A stretch of DNA of 7,743 bases from contig JAUXMQ010000042.1 in assembly GCA_030623125.1 (NCBI GenBank), positions 1 through 7,743 on the forward strand, in the 5' to 3' direction. Position numbers and translations under genes: made by a program. This document shows positions 1 through 6,766 of this stretch, piece by piece. The notes under the pieces were generated by a model, which had not been told where the DNA came from, did not search any database, and worked only from the letters and a program-made list of their open reading frames with translations. Every line of letters begins with the position of its first letter. Positions within the stretch are counted from its first letter, which is position 1. This stretch comes from Acidimicrobiia bacterium (GTDB lineage: Bacteria; Actinomycetota; Acidimicrobiia; Spongiisociales; ZC4RG35).

Positions 1-678
1 AAGATATACCGGGATCAGCGAGCCGTCGGGTGCCTTTCTTGGCTCTATCAATGTTCGACCATCGGCACCTGATGCCGAGGCAATGGCATCGTCGATGGAA
101 GAGCGGCGCGACAGCCAGTGAAGATGTGCCAAAGTCGGGAGAATCATCGGCCACTGTTCGCTTTCATATCGATCAAGGGCTAGTTCGGGTGTAGCCCACG
201 CGTAGTCCACCAACTCCTCGGAATCGAGTCTGATTGGTGGTGTCTCCTCTGCCGCCAGGAGATAGAAACGCGTGTCGAAGCGGCGCGGCGCCATCTCCGG
301 CGTGACCCACCTGGACACCAGAACAAGCGACTCTCCCAAAAGGACCAACCCGGCGGTACTCACATAGTCGAAGAGCTCTTCTCCCCGCAGATCCGGGCTT
401 CGACGAATCCCATCCCTCACAGCAAGAAGCCCGGTCTCTTCCGCCAGTTCCCGCAACGCCGCTGACCGGTGGTCGTGGTCGTCGCTGTTCCCGTCCACGA
501 TCCTTTTTGCCAGCCCGGACCTGTCAACTGCGTCGACGCCCCCACCGGGGAATACGACCAGGCTGCCGAAGAACCCGCGGCTGTGACGCTGGACCATGAG
601 TATCTCGAATCGGTCCCTGTTGGGGCGAAGAACGATGACACTCGCTGCGGGGTCGGGGTCAACCGAGGGGAGTCCCAA
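1..678 (-). CDS. Nudix hydrolase, NUDT19-like, C-terminus beyond window
   Basis: Reading frame open from the window edge to 678 (226 codons seen, no stop, so the C-terminus is missing). It is probably a hydrolase of a nucleoside-diphosphate-linked substrate; NUDT19-type relatives act on CoA derivatives, but the substrate here is not determinable. Visible features are an N-terminal strand (AASVIVLRP, residues 11-19), FPGG at 43-46, the second half of the Nudix box RELAEETGLL at 76-85 with the metal-binding Glu pair, and a downstream RRFDTRFYLLA stretch typical of this subfamily. About 30 residues separate FPGG from RELAEE, and the usual first Glu of the box is His68, as is common in NUDT19-like proteins. 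In-frame TAA and TAG lie at 688-693, so the first usable start is TTG at 678, preceded by a purine-rich GGATGGGG. The next ATG (residue 28) would delete the first strand. It is divergent from selA with a 48-bp gap. Confidence 0.88.
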   Translation of the reverse strand, partial: MGLPSVDPDPAASVIVLRPNRDRFEILMVQRHSRGFFGSLVVFPGGGVDAVDRSGLAKRIVDGNSDDHDHRSAALRELAEETGLLAVRDGIRRSPDLRGEELFDYVSTAGLVLLGESLVLVSRWVTPEMAPRRFDTRFYLLAAEETPPIRLDSEELVDYAWATPELALDRYESEQWPMILPTLAHLHWLSRRSSIDDAIASASGADGRTLIEPRKAPDGSLIPVYL

Positions 679-726
679 GACCCCATCCTATTAACGCAGC
701 GAATCTGACCTGGCAGACTCCCGGTT

Positions 727-2070
727 GTGACTGTCGACAACCCATATCGTGACCTCCCTTCTGTGGACCAGTTGGCCGCCGAACTGGAAGCCAGTCCCCT
801 CCCCTGGCCACTGGTAGTAGACGCAGTGCGATCAGCCCTGGAGCAGTCTCGCCAAGACATAGAGGAAGGCAGGCAGGTTGATCCTCGCCGGAAGGCCGAG
901 GATCTTCTCAGGACTCTCGAACGTAGCGACGCCACACAGGTCATCAACGCCACCGGTGTCCTGCTCCACACCAATCTCGGTCGAGCGGTGTGGTCTGCGC
1001 CGGCCATCGAGCACGCTGCCAATGTGGCGGCCAACTACACGAACGTCGAGATCGACGTCGAGACCGGTCAGCGAACCAGGCGCGGCTCATATGTGTCGGC
1101 CCTGCTCAAGACTCTGACCGGGGCCGAAGACGCCCTCATCGTCAACAACAACGCCGCTGGGCTCCTCCTGGCGTTGGCGGCAACCTCAGCAGGGAAGGCG
1201 GTGCCGGTAGCGCGCGGCGAGCTGATCGAAATCGGAGGGTCATACCGGCTGCCGGACGTGATGGAGGCAAGTGGTTCGAGACTCGTCGAGATCGGGACGA
1301 CCAACCGCACCCGGGCCGACGACTATGCGACGGCCCTGCAACTTCACAGATGTGGCTCGATTCTCAAGGTCCACCCGTCGAATTACCGAGTTGAGGGATT
1401 CGCCGAGGAGACAAGCGTTGCCAAACTCGCCGGACTCGCCCGTTCGGGCGACATCCCTCTCATCTATGACATCGGATCCGGCCTTCTCGATGCCGACACG
1501 CCATGGCTCGACATCGCCACTCCAGCCTGGCTCAGAGGTGAGCCGGCCGCACGGCAGTCGTTGGCGGCAGGAGCCGATCTGGTGACCTTCAGCGGTGACA
1601 AGCTCCTGGGTGGGCCACAAGCGGGAATCATCGTGGGAACCGCTGGGGCGGTGAGCATTCTTCGCAAGCATCCCTTGGCCCGCGCATTGAGGGTTGACGG
1701 GGTCACCTACGCGGCGCTCGCAGCCACTCTCGGCGCATACGCCGCCCGGGACATAGGCCAGATTCCGTTTTGGCGGCAGGCTCTCATGTCGAAGAAGGAT
1801 CTGGCCGAACGAGCTTCTGAAATGGCAAACCGTCTCGGGGGTCGGCTGGAGGACGGCCAATCGACCATCGGTGCCGGGAGCGTGCCTGGTATGACGATCG
1901 CCTCTCCGGTGGTCGTCCTCGCTGATGAGGATCATCTCTACGAGTCGTTGCTCGGAGCTGAGGTTCCGATCCTGACAAGACGGGAGAGCGGGTCGCTGGT
2001 CATCGATCTCCGGACTGTCGACCCCGTCTTCGATCAATCGATCATGGACACGATTGATCTATGCCGTTGA
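727..2070 (+). CDS. selA: L-seryl-tRNA(Sec) selenium transferase SelA
   Basis: SelA is a cytosolic PLP enzyme that converts Ser-tRNA(Sec) to Sec-tRNA(Sec) using selenophosphate. The 447 aa length is close to that of E. coli SelA (about 463). The N-terminal segment LPSVDQLAAEL (10-20) matches the tRNA-binding helix region of the family. Core motifs follow: NATGVLLHTNLGRA (from about 74), VNNNAAG (139-145), RGELIEIGGSYR (163-174), GTTNRT (190-195), KVHPSNYRVEGF (from 214), YDIGSG (247-252) and SGDKLLGGPQAG with the PLP Schiff-base lysine at K292. The start is GTG at 727, the only start codon between the in-frame TGA at 706 and the conserved region; no good Shine-Dalgarno precedes it. The last 10 bases overlap selB, so the two are almost surely cotranscribed and translationally coupled. 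SelD and tRNA-Sec must be encoded elsewhere. Confidence 0.97.
   Translation: MTVDNPYRDLPSVDQLAAELEASPLPWPLVVDAVRSALEQSRQDIEEGRQVDPRRKAEDLLRTLERSDATQVINATGVLLHTNLGRAVWSAPAIEHAANVAANYTNVEIDVETGQRTRRGSYVSALLKTLTGAEDALIVNNNAAGLLLALAATSAGKAVPVARGELIEIGGSYRLPDVMEASGSRLVEIGTTNRTRADDYATALQLHRCGSILKVHPSNYRVEGFAEETSVAKLAGLARSGDIPLIYDIGSGLLDADTPWLDIATPAWLRGEPAARQSLAAGADLVTFSGDKLLGGPQAGIIVGTAGAVSILRKHPLARALRVDGVTYAALAATLGAYAARDIGQIPFWRQALMSKKDLAERASEMANRLGGRLEDGQSTIGAGSVPGMTIASPVVVLADEDHLYESLLGAEVPILTRRESGSLVIDLRTVDPVFDQSIMDTIDLCR
2032..2059 (+). promoter_or_regulatory. Stem-loop abutting the selB start codon
   Basis: GATCAATCG at 2032-2040 and CGATTGATC at 2051-2059 are perfect reverse complements, separated by a 10-nt loop. 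The stem ends one base before the selB ATG and lies within the last codons of selA. It occupies the place where a ribosome binding site would normally be, and none is visible. A translating selA ribosome would melt it, so it could couple selB initiation to selA translation. The repeat is seen; the regulatory role is inferred. Confidence 0.35.
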
Positions 2071-3818
2071 TCGGAACCGCCGGTCATGTCGATCATGGCA
2101 AGTCGACCCTCATCCAAACCCTCACAGGGCGAGACCCCGATCGTTGGGAGGAGGAGAAGAGACGAGGCCTGACCATCGACCTCGGTTTTGGGTGGACGAC
2201 CCTCCCCAACGGGACTGACGTCTCGTTCGTAGATGTTCCCGGACACGAGCGCTACCTGAAGAACATGCTCGCCGGAATCGAAGCCATCGACATCGCCCTC
2301 TTCGTGGTGGCTGCCGACGAGGGATGGATGCCCCAATCCGAGGAGCATCTCGCGGTGCTCGACCTGCTCGAAGTCGGCAATGGAGTGATCGCTTTGACCA
2401 AGTCTGATCTCGTCGACTCAGACCTCCTGGAACTTGCCACGACAGAGGTGACCGACAAACTCGAGGGCACCTCTCTCGAGGGCGCCGCGATCGTTCCCTT
2501 ATCGGGAACAACCGGCGACGGCATCAACGTTCTTGTCTCGCATCTTCAGGAGCTGACCGCCTCCGTGACGCCATCGGACATCGGCCGGCCGCGTCTTTGG
2601 GTCGACCGGTCCTTCACAGCCAGTGGCGCCGGGACCATCGTCACCGGGACACTCCTCGACGGCCCTGTGGTAACCGACGAGCGCGTCACCATCTACCCGG
2701 GCGAAAGATCTGCTCGCATCAGGGGGATTCAAAGTCACGAGAATCCGGTCGACCACATCGGACCCGGGCGGCGGATCGCTCTCAACCTGAGCGGAATCGA
2801 GCGCACCGAGGTTGGGCGCGGCGACATGATTGGCCTACCCGATCAGTGGACAAGCTCCACCCGTTTCGTTGCAGCTCTTCGCACCGCCCGTTATGTGGAC
2901 GAAATCGAGCGCCGAGGCGCCTATCAACTTCACGTAGGCAGCTCGGTGCACCCCGTCGAGATCGTAGGTATGGACGATGGTGTCGCCGTCTTCACGACGT
3001 CTGAGCCAATCCCGCTCACCATCGGTGACAGGTTTGTCGTCAGAGACACGGGAAGAAAGCTTGTTGTTGGCGGCGGGCGCGTGCTGGACCCGGAACCAGG
3101 AGCGACCAGGAACGCTATGACCCTGGCTCGGTCGATCGATCCGGACGCCCATGCCGATGAGCTGGCAGCCCGGTTGATCTCCATTCGAGGCAGTGCCGAC
3201 GCGGCAAGGATCTCCGCCCAGACTCGAGGGGGGAATCCGCCCGATGCCATCGAGGTCGCCGGTCAACTCCTTTCCACCGAGGCGTTCGGCTCTCTTGGCG
3301 AGAAGGCAGCCAGGTTGGTGGCCACAGAACATGAGGCCCATCCGCTGAGGGTCGGTCTGCCTCTGGCGACGCTTGCCGAGCGTCTCGGTGTGAACAGCGA
3401 GATCGCCGAACTTGTGGTTTCCGAGACGTCAGGCCTGGAGCGCGTCGGACCCGATATTGCCGCGTCGGGTAGGACAGTCGGACTGCCGGAGAAGGCACAG
3501 GCCGAATGGGAGCGCGCCAGGGCCGAGCTCGGGGTCGCTCTGGCCGTGCCAACGGTTGCCGAGTTGGGTCTGGATTCGGAGTTGCTTCATCTTCAATTGA
3601 GAAGCGGTGAGCTGGTTCGAGTGAGCGATGACCTGGTGTGGCTGCCCCACCAGATACATGAGATCCGGCGTCTCCTCGGATCCCTGCCGGAAGAATTCAC
3701 CGTCGCCCAGTTCCGTGATGCCGTTGGGCTGTCGCGGAAATACGCCGTCCCATTGTTGGAGTGGGCTGACAAGGAGGGACTCACAGTCCGAAAGGGCGAT
3801 ACCCGGACGCTCCGGTGA
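2061..3818 (+). CDS. selB: Selenocysteine-specific elongation factor SelB
   Basis: SelB is the GTPase that brings Sec-tRNA(Sec) to the ribosome at UGA codons marked by a SECIS hairpin. It has 585 aa, slightly shorter than E. coli SelB (614). The G domain is intact: GHVDHGKS (8-15, G1), RGLTIDLGF (35-43, switch I), DVPGHE (58-63, G3) and TKSD (113-116, G4). EF-Tu-like domain II starts near 178 (RLWVDRSFTASGAGTIVTG) and is followed by domain III. The region from about 350 to the end corresponds to the SelB winged-helix repeats; the last one (near 548-585) carries the hallmark LSRKYAVPLLEW and a terminal GDTRTLR, so the SECIS-reading end is complete. The start ATG at 2061 lies inside the end of selA, with no visible Shine-Dalgarno and a stem-loop directly in front, consistent with initiation coupled to selA translation. 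Confidence 0.96.
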   Translation: MPLIGTAGHVDHGKSTLIQTLTGRDPDRWEEEKRRGLTIDLGFGWTTLPNGTDVSFVDVPGHERYLKNMLAGIEAIDIALFVVAADEGWMPQSEEHLAVLDLLEVGNGVIALTKSDLVDSDLLELATTEVTDKLEGTSLEGAAIVPLSGTTGDGINVLVSHLQELTASVTPSDIGRPRLWVDRSFTASGAGTIVTGTLLDGPVVTDERVTIYPGERSARIRGIQSHENPVDHIGPGRRIALNLSGIERTEVGRGDMIGLPDQWTSSTRFVAALRTARYVDEIERRGAYQLHVGSSVHPVEIVGMDDGVAVFTTSEPIPLTIGDRFVVRDTGRKLVVGGGRVLDPEPGATRNAMTLARSIDPDAHADELAARLISIRGSADAARISAQTRGGNPPDAIEVAGQLLSTEAFGSLGEKAARLVATEHEAHPLRVGLPLATLAERLGVNSEIAELVVSETSGLERVGPDIAASGRTVGLPEKAQAEWERARAELGVALAVPTVAELGLDSELLHLQLRSGELVRVSDDLVWLPHQIHEIRRLLGSLPEEFTVAQFRDAVGLSRKYAVPLLEWADKEGLTVRKGDTRTLR

Positions 3819-3842
3819 TCGCTCTCGCGTCAGGTTGCGTGG

Positions 3843-4082
3843 TCAGCCAGTAAGAGCAGCGTTGCGTCGTTCGACCTCTGTTAGTCCTCCCCATATGCCA
3901 AATGGCTCGCGGATGGCCACGGCATGAGTCGAGCAGGGATCCTGAACGGGACACACCCCACATATGGCTTTAGCCTTCATCTCTCGTCGCTCCCGCTCCT
4001 CTTTGCGTTCAAAGGTTGGAGGCGGAAAGAAAAGATAGGCGTGGTTCCCACGACACAGAGCAACCAACTGCCAATCGTCCAT
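3843..4082 (-). CDS. Small WhiB-like (Wbl) iron-sulfur transcription factor
   Basis: A 79-aa protein with the four-cysteine WhiB signature: C10, C41, C44 and C50 (CxxCxxxxxC in the second half), expected to bind a redox- or NO-sensitive 4Fe-4S cluster. The family motif CRG...LFFPP surrounds C10 (residues 10-21) and GIWGG, the turn conserved in Wbl proteins, is at 62-66. Wbl proteins usually bind the principal sigma factor region 4 and modulate transcription. The part after GIWGG is only 13 residues (LTEVERRNAALTG), so the basic C-terminal DNA-contact tail of many Wbl proteins is nearly absent. ATG at 4082 is chosen because GGGAGGAT lies 9 nt upstream and an in-frame TAG is at 4104-4106. It converges on selB with 24 bp between stop codons. 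Which WhiB subclass it belongs to cannot be told; its target genes are unknown. Confidence 0.9.
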   Translation of the reverse strand: MDDWQLVALCRGNHAYLFFPPPTFERKEERERREMKAKAICGVCPVQDPCSTHAVAIREPFGIWGGLTEVERRNAALTG

Positions 4083-4091
4083 GTGGGAAAT

Positions 4092-4099
4092 ATCCTCCC
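4092..4099 (-). promoter_or_regulatory. Ribosome binding site of the whiB-like gene
   Basis: On the minus strand GGGAGGAT ends 9 nt before the ATG at 4082. It is the strongest Shine-Dalgarno match among the starts examined in the window and fixes the start of the Wbl gene. Confidence 0.6.
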
Positions 4100-4122
4100 G
4101 GTTCTAGCGACAACCCGAGAGG

Positions 4123-4151
4123 AAGCTACAGACTCGGCGCCGACCCTTCAA
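4123..4151 (-). promoter_or_regulatory. Candidate sigma-70-type promoter of the whiB-like gene
   Basis: On the minus strand TTGAAG (4146-4151) is followed after exactly 17 nt by TAGCTT (4123-4128), matching the TTGACA and TAnnnT pattern with optimal spacing. The predicted transcript start, about 7 nt further on, gives a leader of roughly 35 nt before the ATG at 4082, which contains the ribosome binding site. It is a pattern match only. Confidence 0.4.
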
Positions 4152-4207
4152 GAAGAACTTTGGATCGGGCTCGATAAATTTCGCGATCTCGCTCTGGAGT
4201 CTGCTGA

Positions 4208-5395
4208 TCAATGCTCAACCTCGAGATAGAGCCCGTCTACTCCGATCACGGTGATCTCGTCGCCTTCGGCGATGCCCGCTTCACGATGAGCGGTTGCGCG
4301 CCAACGGGCACCGTTCACTTCAACCAGACCGTTGGGTTCGAACTCGACGAGAGCCCGGCCGGCATGGCCGATAAGGGAGTCGCGGCCGATGGTCTGTGTC
4401 GACAACCGGGCCCGCTGAACAGTCGGCATGGCCAGCAGGAAGAAGAAGAGCACCCCCAACACCGACGGCAGGACCAGCCACCATCTCGGATCTATCTGAC
4501 CCGCGCCGTCCACGAAGAACATCCCGGACAACTGAAGGAGAATCGCTCCGGTCACGGTCATTGCGAGAACTCCTCCCTTTTGATGGGCAACGGTGAGCAG
4601 AGCCCAACTCGTTATGGCGAGGACCAGCGCCCACCAGCGCACCGGCAGGTTGACTACTCCCCAGCCGGCGAGAAGCAACGAGATCGAAGCAACTCCGGCG
4701 GCGACACCCGGGCCCAGGGCGAAGAACTCAAAGGTCACCATGCTCAGGCCGATGACCAGAAAGAAGAAAGCGGCCTCGGGGGTGACCGCCAACCTGAAGA
4801 ATCTGGTACCCAGGCCCGGCTTGCGGAACGTTGTTGTCTTCAGGGTCACGCCGTCGCCGAATTCCTCGATGGTCGAGACGGTGACGGGCCCATTGGCGGT
4901 GGCAAAGGTCCGACCGTCGAGATCCTGCAAATACTGGCGAAGTGTGGGCTGAAGCTCGAGACCGGTCTCCTCGGCAGACAGAACGGTGTCGTCCCGACCG
5001 GGATCATCTCCGGCAACCCGGGGCTGAAGATGGCCGACTTCGGAACCGGGTGCGATCGCAACCTCATCGGCGCCGATGGCCATCAGCGCTGCTCCCCCAT
5101 AGGCAACCGCCGGCTCGGGCCCGACCCATAAGGCAACCGGCAATGGGGGGCTTGACAGCACTTCGACCAGCCTGTCGTAGGCCTCACCGTCGAGAACTGC
5201 CTTCGAGTTGAGCTGAAGAACAGCCAGAACCTGTCCGGAGGCAGCGGCGAGTTCGATCGACTCCGTCATGAAGTCGAGTGCGGATCCGTCGAGCGGTCCG
5301 CTGACATCGATGACGTCGATCCCACCATGTGCATCGTGAGCCAGGGCCACGATCGGGATCGCCAGGAAAAGCACGATGAGAGCTAGACGCCGCAC
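4208..5395 (-). CDS. NfeD-family membrane protein with degenerate ClpP-like protease domain
   Basis: A 395-aa membrane protein in the long NfeD layout. Residues 1-19 form a signal peptide (MRR, then a hydrophobic run ending VALA). A ClpP/SppA-like domain covers about 25-190, including the typical strand-turn GADEVAIAPGSEVG (108-121). A block of membrane segments covers about 205-320, and the C-terminal NfeD OB-fold about 330-395 shows GHAGRALVEFEPNGLVEVNGARW and GDEITVIGVDGLYLEV. NfeD proteins are tied to membrane-quality control and stomatin partners. Here the position of the nucleophile Ser (usual AASAG) reads AVAYGG, aligning to Gly101, and no lysine is found at the place of the general base, so it is probably not a Ser-Lys protease. 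I chose GTG 5395 because it directly precedes the signal peptide; an upstream in-frame GTG at 5539 would add 48 residues running through the inverted repeat and masking the signal. No stomatin gene is adjacent. Confidence 0.85.
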   Translation of the reverse strand: MRRLALIVLFLAIPIVALAHDAHGGIDVIDVSGPLDGSALDFMTESIELAAASGQVLAVLQLNSKAVLDGEAYDRLVEVLSSPPLPVALWVGPEPAVAYGGAALMAIGADEVAIAPGSEVGHLQPRVAGDDPGRDDTVLSAEETGLELQPTLRQYLQDLDGRTFATANGPVTVSTIEEFGDGVTLKTTTFRKPGLGTRFFRLAVTPEAAFFFLVIGLSMVTFEFFALGPGVAAGVASISLLLAGWGVVNLPVRWWALVLAITSWALLTVAHQKGGVLAMTVTGAILLQLSGMFFVDGAGQIDPRWWLVLPSVLGVLFFFLLAMPTVQRARLSTQTIGRDSLIGHAGRALVEFEPNGLVEVNGARWRATAHREAGIAEGDEITVIGVDGLYLEVEH

Positions 5396-5451
5396 GGCTT
5401 GTGAGGTTAGGGGCGGGCCACCAATACCCGATCTCGGGGTGCCAGATACCG

Positions 5452-5498
5452 TTCTGTGAAGATCCGCGCGGCTTATGCCCGCGCGAATCTTCACAGAA
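5452..5498. repeat. Long near-perfect inverted repeat (20-position stem, 7-nt loop)
   Basis: Arms 5452-5471 and 5479-5498 pair at 19 of 20 positions around the loop CTTATGC (5472-5478). The outer part is TTCTGTGAAGAT, the inner part CGCGCGG. The single mismatch (5464/5486) is C-A in a plus-strand RNA but G-U in a minus-strand RNA, so the helix is unbroken if transcribed toward the NfeD gene. It lies in the 147-bp gap between the NfeD start and the divergent response-regulator start. No T-run follows on either strand, so it is not an ordinary intrinsic terminator. It could be a leader structure, an operator or one copy of a dispersed palindromic element. Confidence 0.85.
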
Positions 5499-5542
5499 GG
5501 CTTTGGGGACAGGTCGTCCGCCGGGGTTAACGTGCCCACTCG

Positions 5543-5929
5543 ATGTCGAAAGTCCTTCTTGTCACCGACGCCTCATGGGTAGCCAACGAAGTGAGGGCCT
5601 CGCTGTCCCTCGGTGAATGGTCCATTGAGGAGATCAGCGACCCACGATTGACGACGACTCTGGTGATGGAGAAACGGCCGGACGCGGTCATTGTCGACAT
5701 GCAGGTGGGCAGCATGGGGGGGATGGCCGTCATCAGAGGGATAAGAGGCGAGGTCGATGAAGCCGACCGCCCCCGGACTGTCTTGCTGCTCGACAGGTCG
5801 GCCGACGAGTTCATCGCCCGACGCGCCGGCGCCGATGCCTGCGTCCTCAAACCGATCAACGCATACGAGCTGCGTGCCGCGCTCCAACGCGAGCGCGCTC
5901 CTTCCTCTATCACCACGGAAGAGGAATAA
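5543..5929 (+). CDS. Single-domain response regulator (receiver domain only)
   Basis: 128 aa, a CheY-like receiver fold with no output domain. The N-terminal strand KVLLVTDA gives one acidic pocket residue (D9; the preceding position is T8 instead of the usual acid). The phospho-acceptor is D52 in AVIVDMQVG, and K103 lies in VLKPINAYELRAAL, the conserved Lys-Pro of the family. The Thr/Ser switch position, about 30 residues after the phospho-Asp, is hydrophobic here (LLLD, 81-84). It likely receives phosphate from an unlinked histidine kinase, or acts as a phosphate-independent adaptor, passing the signal by protein contact. It starts at ATG 5543 without a clear Shine-Dalgarno. A multi-pass membrane protein gene follows 42 bp downstream in the same direction, so the two may share a transcript and a pathway; that link is inferred from position only. 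Confidence 0.88.
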   Translation: MSKVLLVTDASWVANEVRASLSLGEWSIEEISDPRLTTTLVMEKRPDAVIVDMQVGSMGGMAVIRGIRGEVDEADRPRTVLLLDRSADEFIARRAGADACVLKPINAYELRAALQRERAPSSITTEEE

Positions 5930-5971
5930 GGAAGCTGAATCTTCCCGACGTCGTGTCGGCTTCGATTCGAC

Positions 5972-6766
5972 TTGGTGTCGGCGCAAGGCTTGGTTTCACT
6001 CCCCGGCCATGCGGTGCTGGAGCGCGACATCTCAACCAATCTGATCCACTATTTGCCGATCGTGACGACGGTGGTTGCCATCGCCTTTTTCCGTGTGTTG
6101 TGGCTGCATTGGCGTCGCGACCCATCGGCCCGATACGTCATGTGGTGGATGATCGGTGTTGGTCTGTACGGTCTGGGCACCCTCACCGAAGCAGTGACGA
6201 CGGTCTTCGGCTGGAGCGAACCGGTCTTTCGCGCCTGGTATGTCGCCGGCGCCTTACTCGGCGGTGCTCCCCTGGCCCAGGGCACCGTGTATCTGCTGCT
6301 TCCGAGACGGACCGCCGATCGTCTCGCCGTCGCCCTCGTCACATACATAGCCATAGCTGCGGCATTTGTGGTGTCCGCTCCGCTTCTGTACGAGTTGGCG
6401 GAGCCGAACCGGCTGTCCGGGGAGGTCCTGGCCTGGCAGTGGGTCCGGCTCTTTTCGCCGTTGGTGAACCTCTATGCAGTGGTCTTCTTGATTGGAGGGG
6501 CGATCTGGTCGGCGTGGCGTTACTGGCGCCAAGGTGACGCCTCATCCCGAGTCCTCGGAAACATTTTGATCGCAGTCGGGGCGATTCTCCCCGGAGTCGG
6601 TGGCGGGTTCGCCCGGGCCGGAGTCGTCGAGGTTCTCTACGTCACCGAGCTGATCGGGCTCCTCCTCATCTGGGCCGGCTATCGAGCCATCGCAGGAGAT
6701 CGACTGATCTCGATACACCGGGCCCAACAGCGGGCATCGACTCCTTCCATGACCGAATCGAAATGA
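5972..6766 (+). CDS. Unrecognised membrane protein with about seven transmembrane helices
   Basis: 264 aa, family not recognised. Hydrophobic segments are visible at about 25-47, 56-80, 86-110, 118-142, 155-182, 192-212 and 216-240, giving a seven-helix topology, followed by a short polar tail (SIHRAQQRASTPSMTESK). Conserved-looking features inside the membrane region are WW...G..LYGLGTLTEAV in helix 2 and AWYVAGALLGG...AQGTVYLLLPRR in helix 3. No kinase, GGDEF, transporter-signature or redox cysteine motif is seen. The overall shape resembles the sensory 7TM modules found at the N-terminus of some bacterial signalling proteins, but the output domain is absent. Start is uncertain: TTG 5972, GTG 5975, TTG 5990 and GTG 6014 are all in frame, none with a good Shine-Dalgarno; the frame closes upstream at TGA 5936. 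It lies between a receiver protein and a substrate-binding lipoprotein, and the stop codon overlaps the ribosome binding site of the latter. Confidence 0.8.
   Translation: MVSAQGLVSLPGHAVLERDISTNLIHYLPIVTTVVAIAFFRVLWLHWRRDPSARYVMWWMIGVGLYGLGTLTEAVTTVFGWSEPVFRAWYVAGALLGGAPLAQGTVYLLLPRRTADRLAVALVTYIAIAAAFVVSAPLLYELAEPNRLSGEVLAWQWVRLFSPLVNLYAVVFLIGGAIWSAWRYWRQGDASSRVLGNILIAVGAILPGVGGGFARAGVVEVLYVTELIGLLLIWAGYRAIAGDRLISIHRAQQRASTPSMTESK

Noticed and set aside
417..1034. Open frame of 205 codons on the minus strand across the Nudix-selA junction
   Set aside because: It overlaps both the Nudix frame (same strand, other phase) and selA, has low-complexity Ser/Arg/Thr composition typical of a shadow frame, and no family motif.
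1240..2037. Open frame of 265 codons antisense to selA
   Set aside because: Lies wholly inside the well-supported selA gene; no recognisable motif or ribosome binding site, and high-GC antisense frames are commonly open.
3843..3895. Possible tRNA-Sec remnant after selB because of a GTTCGA-like string
   Set aside because: The string is within the WhiB-like coding sequence and no acceptor, D or anticodon stems could be paired around it.
4083..4207. Terminator for the NfeD gene
   Set aside because: Only short GC-rich self-complementary strings such as CGCGATCTCGC were seen, with no stable stem and no T-run.
4211..5131. Open frame of 306 codons antisense to the NfeD gene
   Set aside because: The opposite strand encodes a coherent signal peptide, membrane helices and NfeD motifs; this frame is rich in Gly, Arg, Gln and Glu without structure.
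5505..5533. Possible promoter of the response regulator (TAACGT at 5528-5533)
   Set aside because: The -10-like hexamer lies only 9 nt before the ATG and has no convincing -35 at the right distance; not enough to annotate.
5396..5539. N-terminal extension of the NfeD protein to GTG 5539
   Set aside because: The 48 added residues are polar, would bury the signal peptide, and are encoded by the inverted repeat; no ribosome binding site supports it.
5953..6537. Alternative frame of 194 codons over the seven-helix gene
   Set aside because: Arg/Ser/Gly-rich with no hydrophobic pattern, whereas the frame 5972-6766 gives regular membrane segments and a stop placed exactly before the next gene.
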